Source of the DNA: CAYOLL01 sp964404765 [NCBI: uncultured Gemmatimonadota bacterium]
GTDB lineage: Bacteria > 4572-55
Assembly: GCA_964404765.1 (NCBI GenBank)
Contig: CAYOLL010000121.1
Location: forward strand, 1 to 18,468
Direction of reading: 5' to 3'
Length of the DNA stretch: 18,468 nt
Under the pieces are notes generated by a model. That model was not told the DNA's origin. It saw only the letters and a list, made by a program, of their open reading frames with translations, and searched no databases. Each line of letters starts with the position of its first letter. The stretch's first letter is position 1. This document shows positions 1 to 5,549 of the stretch, one piece after another. The position numbers were made by a program, and so were the translations under genes.

Positions 1-101
1 CGCTGCGTCTCCTGTCGGGTTAAAATGTGAGCGGACTGGGTGCGATGCGCTTCGGCTAAGGTGGTAAAGGCTTTCATGATTTGGGTCCTGTTTGTATCCA
101 T
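1..101 (-). CDS. unrecognised protein, N-terminal fragment (runs off left edge)
   Basis: An open minus-strand frame starts with ATG at 101 and stays open to the window edge (33 full codons, beginning MDTNRTQIMKAFTTLAEAH). An AAGGAG ribosome site lies at 108-113, six bases from the ATG, and a good sigma70-like promoter lies at 152-180, so this is very likely a real gene start. The visible residues are polar, look helical, and show no signal peptide or known motif. I do not recognise the family. It is read in the same direction as the two DUF488 genes upstream but has its own promoter, so it is probably a separate transcription unit or has a mixed transcript. Confidence 0.6.
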   Translation of the reverse strand, partial: MDTNRTQIMKAFTTLAEAHRTQSAHILTRQETQ

Positions 102-151
102 TACGGGCTCCTTCACAAATTTTCCAGGTAAGGTTGACATTTTCAGTCTGC

Positions 152-180
152 AATATCAACCGATATAAAACGAATGTCAA
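152..180 (-). promoter_or_regulatory. sigma70-like promoter of the left-edge gene
   Basis: On the minus strand a perfect TTGACA (175-180) is followed after 17 bases by GATATT (152-157, four of six consensus positions, including the key second A and final T). Transcription would start near 145, giving a 5' leader of about 45 bases before the ATG at 101. Read from sequence only. Confidence 0.55.
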
Positions 181-299
181 GTGGCAATTCGAGTTTTACG
201 GCCAGTTACACAAACCACCCCGACAACTGCAAAAAGCATCGTTCCTCGGCCTCCGGCTGATCGAATGGTTGCCACCGGTCTTGGCCACGATAAGAACTT

Positions 300-788
300 T
301 CATGGCAGGATGTGCTCCACTTTGATCTGTAAATCGGTTTCCAAACGGCGGGCCAGCAGCGAGCGATGGCAAGCGTCCGGCTCTCGTTCCACACAAAATA
401 AAACGGCTTTGCCGCCATCGGCCTCCAGGCTGTCCACAAAGGCGCGGGCGTCAAAATGGCTGAGGCAGGCGGTTTCGTAGGCGGCGATGAAGGCAGGTCC
501 AAGTTGGGTGCGGTCGCGCTTGGCGGTTTTGTCCAGTTTATCAGCCGCCTTTTGCTGGTCGCGGACGGCGTTGTCCGGCGCTAAATCCTTGCGGTGAATG
601 TAGCGAATGCCCATTTCCACCAGCTTGTTTTGCAGATAAGCGCTGTTGACAAAGGCGTACTTGGCCCCACGCATTCCGCGCCGAAAGCGAATGTCGCAAA
701 AAACGGTCACGCCATTTTTCCGCAACGCCTCGTAAAAACCGGCCTCGTCAAAGCCATAGACGCCGATGGTCATAGTTTGTGGGTTCAT
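300..788 (-). CDS. DUF488 family protein (second of a tandem pair)
   Basis: A 162-residue protein of the DUF488 family. The visible family signatures are an N-terminal strand (TIGVYGF), the conserved CDIR segment (equivalent to vDVR in other members), and the C-terminal CVEREPDACHRSLLA, matching the family pattern C-x-E-x2-P-x2-CHR-x2-LA. No biochemical role is firmly established for DUF488. It is a cytoplasmic alpha/beta protein with no signal peptide or membrane segment. The ATG at 788 is used here; a second ATG five codons in (MTIGVYGF) is equally possible because neither has a clear Shine-Dalgarno site. It starts 11 bases after the stop of the other DUF488 gene, so the two are almost certainly cotranscribed and may be coupled in translation. 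The two paralogues are quite different in sequence. Confidence 0.85.
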   Translation of the reverse strand: MNPQTMTIGVYGFDEAGFYEALRKNGVTVFCDIRFRRGMRGAKYAFVNSAYLQNKLVEMGIRYIHRKDLAPDNAVRDQQKAADKLDKTAKRDRTQLGPAFIAAYETACLSHFDARAFVDSLEADGGKAVLFCVEREPDACHRSLLARRLETDLQIKVEHILP

Positions 789-816
789 GGTTCACAGTTC
801 ACGGTTCACGGTTGCG
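782..816 (-). repeat. degenerate heptamer tandem repeat at a gene junction
   Basis: On the plus strand, consecutive seven-base units GGTTCAT, GGTTCAC, AGTTCAC, GGTTCAC and GGTTGCG run from 782 to 816. They span the stop codon of the upstream DUF488 gene (799-801) and the start codon of the downstream one (786-788). Units differ by one to three bases. Confidence 0.6.
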
Positions 817-1362
817 GTATTTTTTAACGGAAGTGAAGGTTGTCTCAAATAGGTTTTCCTGATTGCCGGTGAGCAATTTCATCACGTCGGCCTGGCTTTT
901 TAACTCGCCGGTTTCGTCAATGTGTTGGACGTTGATGCTTTCGCTGCCCAATGTCTGGCCGATCAACTTACTGCGGTGGCAGGTTTCCGGCTTTAGCTCG
1001 GCGCACATCAGGACGATGCGGTAATTCTTCTGCAGCGCCACTTTGAGCCGGTCAATCCCGGCACGGTAAAAATCGGCCTGCTCCAATTTGGCGTAATCCA
1101 CATGGTCGCCGGTAAAATATTCGGCCTGTTTGGGTTTGCCGCCCAATTGGTCGCCCATGAATATGTAGCCGACTTGCCCATTTTTCAATTGCTCGGCCAA
1201 ATCGGCTTTGGAAAATTCCGTGTTATAGCCGGAATAGGGCGCGGAACGCACGTCCACCACGTAGTCAACATGATAACGACGCAACAAGGCGATAAAGTCG
1301 GTCATGTTGCGGTTGCCGTAGCCGATGGTATAGATGATGTTTGAGGATATAACTGAAGTCAT
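799..1362 (-). CDS. DUF488 family protein (first of a tandem pair)
   Basis: A DUF488 protein of 187 residues from the chosen ATG at 1362. It shows the full family layout: IYTIGYGNRNMTDFIALL near the N-terminus, then VVDVRSAPYSGYNTEFSKADL, then a Gly-rich LGGKP segment, and LMCAELKPETCHRSKLI near the C-terminus (C-x-E-x2-P-x2-CHR). Biochemical function is not established for the family. A longer frame begins at a TTG at 1443, but its extra 27 residues are a frame-shifted reading of the recQ-like remnant and match nothing, so the ATG at 1362 is preferred; it leaves about ten residues before the conserved core. No strong Shine-Dalgarno site is visible. The stop lies in a heptamer repeat and the next DUF488 gene begins 11 bases further on. 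Confidence 0.85.
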   Translation of the reverse strand: MTSVISSNIIYTIGYGNRNMTDFIALLRRYHVDYVVDVRSAPYSGYNTEFSKADLAEQLKNGQVGYIFMGDQLGGKPKQAEYFTGDHVDYAKLEQADFYRAGIDRLKVALQKNYRIVLMCAELKPETCHRSKLIGQTLGSESINVQHIDETGELKSQADVMKLLTGNQENLFETTFTSVKKYRNREP

Positions 1363-1369
1363 GTTCAGG

Positions 1370-1468
1370 CTACCGAATAATATCGGCCTGCGAAGGCCGG
1401 AAGTCGTCAAAGCCAAGGACCGTTTTAACGCTCTTTCTATCAAGGTCGTTTGTCCATAAAATGATCAT
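1370..1468 (-). pseudogene. recQ helicase N-terminal remnant (motif 0 only)
   Basis: A 32-codon minus-strand frame from ATG 1468 to TAG 1370 ends in VKTVLGFDDFRPSQADIIR. This matches the start of RecQ helicases, where an aromatic, an FRPGQ-like motif 0 (here FRPSQ) and two isoleucines follow a short N-terminal helix at about residues 15-35. Everything after motif 0 (Walker A, DExH and later domains) is missing; the TAG is followed after seven bases by the ATG of the DUF488 gene. The simplest reading is a recQ gene whose body was lost or replaced by the DUF488 pair. It could instead survive as a translated leader peptide: bases 1384-1399 within it form a hairpin with six-base arms and a four-base loop. 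No ribosome site is evident upstream. Confidence 0.6.
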
Positions 1469-1514
1469 CTGCTGCAACTTCAAAGTAGCGTATAGGGCGC
1501 GAAAAATCAAGGAC

Positions 1515-1528
1515 GGACTTCGTAGTCC
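1515..1528. repeat. short palindrome GGACT-TCGT-AGTCC
   Basis: A five-base-pair stem (1515-1519 with 1524-1528) around a TCGT loop, followed on the plus strand by seven A residues. It lies in the divergent spacer between the recQ remnant and the cupin operon. It resembles the short dispersed palindromes elsewhere in the window in style but not in sequence. It might be a weak terminator on one strand or simply an intergenic repeat. Confidence 0.35.
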
Positions 1529-1555
1529 AAAAAAATCTGCCCATGCAAAAGAATG

Positions 1556-1584
1556 TTGACAGCGACAAGATTTTGGGTCATATT
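1556..1584 (+). promoter_or_regulatory. sigma70-like promoter of the cupin-CopD-peptidase operon
   Basis: A perfect TTGACA at 1556-1561, a 17-base spacer and CATATT at 1579-1584 (four of six). Transcription would start near 1591, about 50 bases ahead of the cupin start. The layout matches the minus-strand promoters at 152-180 and 4623-4651. Confidence 0.55.
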
Positions 1585-1639
1585 TGCAATGCCGATTATC
1601 AACAACCATTTTTAACCAGAACAACAAAAGGATGTGCCT

Positions 1640-1969
1640 GTGTCTTATTGCTTTGTGCCGGATCTGTTAAAAGAAATAACGCTGCCACCCAAAGGAACGT
1701 TAAGCCAAACTGTATATGCCGATGATACGGTCAAGGTTGTGCTTTTTGGATTCGCAGCAGGTGAAGAGTTGTCCGAGCATACAGCAAGTATGCCGGCAAG
1801 TATCCAAATTCTCAGCGGGCTGGCCACCATTAGCTTGCAAACAACTACTTATGAAGCTTGCCCCGGAACTTGGGTGCACATGCAACCGCGTATACCGCAC
1901 AGTATTAAAGCCAAGACGGCGGTTTATATGCTGCTAACGCTTTTTAAAGCCGGAAAGACTAACGAGTAA
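1640..1969 (+). CDS. small cupin-domain protein
   Basis: A single-domain cupin of 109 residues. Visible elements are the motif-1-like strand VKVVLFGFAAGEELSEHTA, with the typical G-x5-8-H spacing, the turn QILSGLATISL, and the motif-2-like PGTWVHMQPRIPHSIKA, where P-x-IPH supplies a usual metal-ligand histidine. Such proteins bind a metal and often act as small isomerases, sensors or storage domains; the substrate here cannot be told. The start is taken as GTG 1640 because AAAGGA (1627-1632) sits seven bases upstream. A GTG two codons earlier (1634) would be only one base from that site. It is first in an operon: the next gene starts two bases after its stop. Confidence 0.8.
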   Translation: MSYCFVPDLLKEITLPPKGTLSQTVYADDTVKVVLFGFAAGEELSEHTASMPASIQILSGLATISLQTTTYEACPGTWVHMQPRIPHSIKAKTAVYMLLTLFKAGKTNE

Positions 1970-1971
1970 CT

Positions 1972-2484
1972 ATGCGAATTGTTTATTTCATCTCGGTATT
2001 TCTGCATATAGTTTCGGCAACAGTTTGGGTAGGCGGAATGCTGTTTCTGGCCCTGGTGATTGTGCCAATTATTCGTAAGCCGGAATTTAAACCCAGCGCA
2101 GGTCTATTGTTACGCGTGATGGGTTTAAACTTTCGCTTTTGGAGCTGGGTTTGTTTAGTTGCATTCTTTATTACCGGTGTTTATAATCTGTCTTATCGTT
2201 TTAATAGTTGGACGGCGCTAATAGACGCGAATACCTGGCAAGGCATTTTTGGTCAGACTTTGGCCATTAAATTAATTCTTTTTGGCTTTATCCTAAGTTT
2301 GAGCGCCTGGCATGATTTTTACATTGGCCCCAGAGCCGTCCAGCTCTTACAGGAGCAGCCCGATTCCGCGGCAGCGATGCAGATCCGCCGTCAGGCCAGT
2401 TGGCTTGGGAGAGTCAACTTGCTGCTGGGTTTGATCATGGTTATGCTGGGAACTTTTTTGGTGCGCGGTCTGCCCTGGTCTTAA
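1972..2484 (+). CDS. CopD-like four-helix membrane protein
   Basis: A 170-residue integral membrane protein with four predicted hydrophobic helices at about residues 3-27, 57-76, 97-115 and 145-164. Helix 1 (FLHIVSATVWVGGMLFLALVIVP) matches the opening helix of the CopD/DUF2214-like group, with a conserved His and W-x-GG. Another His lies in AWHDF after helix 3. CopD proteins sit in the inner membrane and are linked to copper handling, but many short stand-alone members are uncharacterised, so copper transport is only suggested. The ATG lies two bases after the cupin stop, and the peptidase gene follows three bases after this stop, so translation of all three is probably coupled. Confidence 0.8.
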   Translation: MRIVYFISVFLHIVSATVWVGGMLFLALVIVPIIRKPEFKPSAGLLLRVMGLNFRFWSWVCLVAFFITGVYNLSYRFNSWTALIDANTWQGIFGQTLAIKLILFGFILSLSAWHDFYIGPRAVQLLQEQPDSAAAMQIRRQASWLGRVNLLLGLIMVMLGTFLVRGLPWS

Positions 2485-2487
2485 TTT

Positions 2488-3297
2488 ATGGTAGCAAACT
2501 TTTTTGCATTGCTAAAAGTCTACTTCATTCGTTTCATTATTAAGATGCCGCGGCAGCTTTGGATATTGCCCGGCCTGATTGCGCTGCCTGCGTTTTCACA
2601 AGCCGAGAGTCCGATTTATAATAGTCCGCCGTTTCGAATCACCGCTGCCGGGCGTATTTCCGATGCCCAAATTCGTTCCATTGAACATGCCTTGCAACAG
2701 GCTCGAAAAAACATATCCGTTGCCTGGAAATGGCAGCCGGTCGGTCTAATTAGCATCACTGTCTATGCCGAGACATGGCAGTATTGTCAGGAAACCGGAC
2801 AACCATGGTGGCTGGGCGGCGTTTATCAAAATGGACGGATATACTTGCAAGCGCCTCACATCTTGGAAGCGCGGGGTATTCTGACGGAAATTGTGACCCA
2901 CGAATATGCGCATGTGCTCATTGAACAGGAAAGCGCCAACCGTTGCCCGCGCTGGTTAAATGAAGGCCTGGCTGTTTATCTGGCCCGTACGTCCGTCACC
3001 AAGCCGGATACTTTGTTTGATTCGGACATACTGGCGCAGCGTTTTGCCCGTCAAACCACGCAGGAAAGCTTAGCCGCAGCCTATTCCGCAGCCCATTACT
3101 ATGCCGCAGAACTTATCAATCGGCATGGAAAAACAGTCCTGCAAAATTGGTTTCAGCGACTCAAAAAGGGCCAACTGTTTTCTGAGTCCTTTAAAGAAAG
3201 CTTTGGCAATGATCTTCATAAGGCGCTCGATTCAATCCGGCAAGAGTTTACGCAGCAACAAAACAAAGCCCAACCGAAAAAAAGCCGTGAGAAATAA
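2488..3297 (+). CDS. exported peptidase-MA-like metalloprotease
   Basis: A 269-residue protein with a zinc-metallopeptidase core. HEYAH at residues 138-142 supplies two zinc ligands and the catalytic Glu139. WLNEGLA supplies the third ligand, Glu159, about 20 residues on, which is the gluzincin arrangement of the peptidase MA group. The C-terminal part (AAYSAAHYYAAELINRHG to IRQEF) is the helical segment usual in this family. An N-terminal hydrophobic stretch ending LPAFSQAES reads as a signal peptide, so it probably acts in the periplasm. The start could be ATG 2488 or, giving a tidier signal peptide, ATG 2545; neither has a good ribosome site. It is last in the cupin-CopD operon. Its substrate is unknown. 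Confidence 0.85.
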   Translation: MVANFFALLKVYFIRFIIKMPRQLWILPGLIALPAFSQAESPIYNSPPFRITAAGRISDAQIRSIEHALQQARKNISVAWKWQPVGLISITVYAETWQYCQETGQPWWLGGVYQNGRIYLQAPHILEARGILTEIVTHEYAHVLIEQESANRCPRWLNEGLAVYLARTSVTKPDTLFDSDILAQRFARQTTQESLAAAYSAAHYYAAELINRHGKTVLQNWFQRLKKGQLFSESFKESFGNDLHKALDSIRQEFTQQQNKAQPKKSREK

Positions 3298-3327
3298 AAA
3301 GGCCGATCTCCCATTTGGAAATCGGCC
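3291..3327 (-). terminator. rho-independent terminator of the phosphofructokinase gene
   Basis: GGCCGAT (3301-3307) pairs with ATCGGCC (3321-3327), extended inward by three more pairs across one mismatch, with a five-base loop. On the minus strand the stem is followed directly by TTTTTATTTC, a good U-tract. On the plus strand the following TTCGATATTT is weak, so it may work only partly for the peptidase operon, whose stop codon ends three bases before the stem. Confidence 0.75.
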
Positions 3328-3362
3328 TTCGATATTTCGTAGTATGGTAAACCGTAAATGTA

Positions 3363-3384
3363 GCGCGAATCGCCTTATTCGCGC
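3363..3384. repeat. perfect 8-bp palindrome with 6-base loop
   Basis: GCGCGAAT at 3363-3370 and its exact reverse complement at 3377-3384, with loop CGCCTT. It lies in the 3' region of the phosphofructokinase transcript between the stop codon and the terminator. There is no U-tract next to it, so it looks like a dispersed palindromic element or an mRNA 3'-end stabiliser, not a terminator. Confidence 0.5.
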
Positions 3385-3432
3385 GTGTGCGATTTAGCAA
3401 AGCGCTCTACAACAGTTATCTATTCATTTATG

Positions 3433-4560
3433 CTAATCTCCCAGACAAATTCCCAAATCACGGCAAGTTAAAATCATGTCGCTGTCTAAGGGCACGGTCT
3501 TCATGCGGTTCGTGACCTGGGTAAAGGGCACATAGCGCACCAGCGGCGGATCCAGGGCTACCATCACGCCGCGCTTACCCTGCTCGATGGCCCGCACAGC
3601 AGCGGCGCCAAAGCGCAGCGAAATACAGCGATCAAATGTAGTGGGGCTACCGCCACGCAGCAGATGTCCTAAAACGACGGTGCGCGTTTCACGCCCGGTC
3701 AGCTCCTGCAATTGTTTGGCCACCATTTCTCCGGCCCCGCCCAATTTTTCGGCCCGGCCGGCTTCCTTGCCAACGACCGAATACGTGCCGCCATACGGCT
3801 TGGCCCCTTCCGCCACAACCACAATGCCGTAGCGCTTACCTTCCGATTGTTTTTGCTTAATTTTGGCGGCAACGGTTTCGATATGATAGGGGATTTCGGG
3901 GATCAAAACAACGTCTGCGCTGCTGGCAATGCCGCTTTCGACCGCAATCCAACCGGCATAGCGACCCATCACTTCGACGACCATAATACGCCGATGGGAC
4001 TCGGCAGTTGAGTGCAAACGGTCAATGCACTCTGTTGCAAACGAAACCGCGGTATCAAAACCGAAGGTAATGACGGTTTTATCCAGATCATTGTCAATTG
4101 TCTTAGGAACGCCAATCATCCACATGCCTTTTTTGGCCAAATGATTCGCCAATGTCAAAGAACCGTCCCCGCCAATCGAAATAACGGCATCAATCTCATT
4201 TTTTTTAAACCCGGCAATAATCTCGTCCGTGCGATCTTTTTCGTAAATATTGCCATTCTCATCTTTCGTCGGGTATTTCATCGGATTGCCGCGATTCGTG
4301 GTGCCCAAGATGGTGCCACCCAAATGGGTGATGTTGCGAACCACATCCTTGGTCAGCGGAAAAACACCACCTTCGGGATACTGTTCTTCCAGAAAAATGC
4401 CGTTAAAACCATCGCGAATACCAAGGCATTCCCAGCCGCGATTAATGGCCGAATAAACTGCGGCTTTGATAACCGCATTCAACCCCGGCGCATCGCCCCC
4501 GCCCGTGCTGATTGCAATCCGCCGAATCTGCATTTTTGACTTTGAGCGCGTCGCCGCCAT
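3433..4560 (-). CDS. 6-phosphofructokinase (PFK-A superfamily)
   Basis: Converts fructose 6-phosphate to fructose 1,6-bisphosphate in glycolysis; cytoplasmic, 375 residues. Motifs in order: ISTGGGDAPGLNAVI (17-31, phosphoryl-donor loop), GGDGS (130-134), PKTIDND (152-158, with the catalytic Asp156), VEVMGR (195-200), PEIP (221-224) and RGGSPTTFDR near the C-terminus. The donor-selecting positions are mixed: Gly133 (E. coli Gly104) points to ATP, while Lys153 (E. coli Gly124) is typical of pyrophosphate enzymes and of ATP enzymes of the trypanosome type. ATP is the better guess. The ATG at 4560 is chosen because AGGAGG lies five bases upstream (4566-4571); an upstream ATG at 4614 would place that ribosome site inside the coding region. 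It has its own promoter (4623-4651) and terminator. Confidence 0.95.
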   Translation of the reverse strand: MAATRSKSKMQIRRIAISTGGGDAPGLNAVIKAAVYSAINRGWECLGIRDGFNGIFLEEQYPEGGVFPLTKDVVRNITHLGGTILGTTNRGNPMKYPTKDENGNIYEKDRTDEIIAGFKKNEIDAVISIGGDGSLTLANHLAKKGMWMIGVPKTIDNDLDKTVITFGFDTAVSFATECIDRLHSTAESHRRIMVVEVMGRYAGWIAVESGIASSADVVLIPEIPYHIETVAAKIKQKQSEGKRYGIVVVAEGAKPYGGTYSVVGKEAGRAEKLGGAGEMVAKQLQELTGRETRTVVLGHLLRGGSPTTFDRCISLRFGAAAVRAIEQGKRGVMVALDPPLVRYVPFTQVTNRMKTVPLDSDMILTCRDLGICLGD

Positions 4561-4622
4561 TCCATCCTCCTCAATATTTGGTTTACATGATGTTTTTTTT
4601 TGAGTATCAAACAACAGCTAAT

Positions 4623-4651
4623 ATCATAGCCCAAAATTTAGCGTATGTCAA
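4623..4651 (-). promoter_or_regulatory. sigma70-like promoter of the phosphofructokinase gene
   Basis: On the minus strand a perfect TTGACA (4646-4651), a 17-base spacer and TATGAT (4623-4628, five of six). This is the best promoter match in the window. Transcription would start near 4616, leaving a leader of about 55 bases. Confidence 0.7.
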
Positions 4652-4690
4652 GCAGGATAGCATAATAAGTTACGTTATCTGCATACAATT

Positions 4691-5518
4691 TCAGGGCGTA
4701 ACGGTCAAAATGCCTGTTTTACGTTTAAAGGGAATTGACAAATAGCGCTCAAATTCGCCGGCAGAGGGTGGCGCAATCTGTTCTAACATGCGTTGCGGCA
4801 CATCATTGCGCGCTATGCGGATATAGGGGAAAATCTTGTAGGCGCCGATTTGTAAATCGGCCGGACGGCGATCAAAAATTGCGGGGAGTACACGCCCATC
4901 CGTATTTATCCACCAGGTAACCATTTCTTCGGTATAATTTATTATTCGTATATTATCGTCTGGCTGAAAACGGTGCAAATAGACGACACCCATCAAATAA
5001 TTTGAAGTGCGCGGAAATGTTATTTGGACAGAATCCTTAACCGCTTTTAGATGCACAAGAACCTGAATAAATCCGGTTGTTGTCCGACTGACCTCGGCTG
5101 GAATCACCTCAACATCGACCGATAATAAAGACTGCATTTTTAGAACGTTTTTTAGCAATCCGTCCTCACCCAACCCGCCGACTGACGGGGCAAACTCGCC
5201 CTGTCGCACAATCAACGAAGTGCCTGTTAATGTATAATTATCAACATAGCTGTAGAGCTTAAACACGGCATCCAACCCACCACACGGCTGACTGGATGGG
5301 CTCGGAATTGTCAGTGAAAAAGCGCCTGCTGAACTGGTTCGCGTGCCGATTTCAAAACCTTCCAGCCAAATATAAGCGCCATCAGGTGAAGCCGCGCCCT
5401 GCAAATCTACTTTACCCTGTACAGTTAGTCGTGAGGGCGAAATTTCATCGCTATCAAATGGGTTGCTTGTGCAACTCGCATTTATTATCAGGATGACAAC
5501 AAGCAGCTGTCTTGACAT
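4691..5518 (-). CDS. probable lipoprotein with carboxypeptidase-regulatory-like domain
   Basis: A 275-residue exported protein. The N-terminus (MSRQLLVVILIINASC) has a short hydrophobic stretch ending at Cys16. The lipobox is imperfect (Asn at -3), so lipid attachment is probable, not certain. Residues of about 30-75 (LTVQGKVDLQGA to GAFSLTIP) read like a CarboxypepD_reg beta-sandwich. The rest is beta-rich and unrecognised, with FQVL-type strands and a Trp-Trp pair (VTWWINTDGR). It starts 31 bases after the stop of the TonB-dependent receptor and is last in that operon, so it may be a surface or periplasmic partner of the receptor, loosely analogous to SusD-type lipoproteins but without SusD features. 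The start is the only ATG ahead of the signal segment. Confidence 0.7.
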   Translation of the reverse strand: MSRQLLVVILIINASCTSNPFDSDEISPSRLTVQGKVDLQGAASPDGAYIWLEGFEIGTRTSSAGAFSLTIPSPSSQPCGGLDAVFKLYSYVDNYTLTGTSLIVRQGEFAPSVGGLGEDGLLKNVLKMQSLLSVDVEVIPAEVSRTTTGFIQVLVHLKAVKDSVQITFPRTSNYLMGVVYLHRFQPDDNIRIINYTEEMVTWWINTDGRVLPAIFDRRPADLQIGAYKIFPYIRIARNDVPQRMLEQIAPPSAGEFERYLSIPFKRKTGILTVTP

Positions 5519-5549
5519 TTCGAAAGCCTTGAATTTCTAGTTTTGACCT

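Noticed and set aside
1-101. Left-edge gene as the missing body of recQ, split by insertion of the DUF488 pair
   Set aside because: It has its own promoter, ribosome site and ATG, and its residues do not resemble the RecQ segment after motif 0 (no Walker A).
1363-1443. TTG start at 1443 extending the first DUF488 protein by 27 residues
   Set aside because: The extension matches no DUF488 member and is the frame-shifted shadow of the RecQ-like reading; ATG 1362 fits the family length.
3101-3397. 98-codon frame overlapping the end of the peptidase gene
   Set aside because: It overlaps the peptidase C-terminus, the terminator and the palindrome, and looks like a chance frame.
4012-4539. 175-codon plus-strand frame opposite phosphofructokinase
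   Set aside because: It lies entirely antisense to a gene with complete catalytic motifs and resembles no family.
4561-4614. Upstream ATG 4614 for phosphofructokinase
   Set aside because: The AGGAGG site at 4566-4571 would then be coding; it serves ATG 4560 instead.
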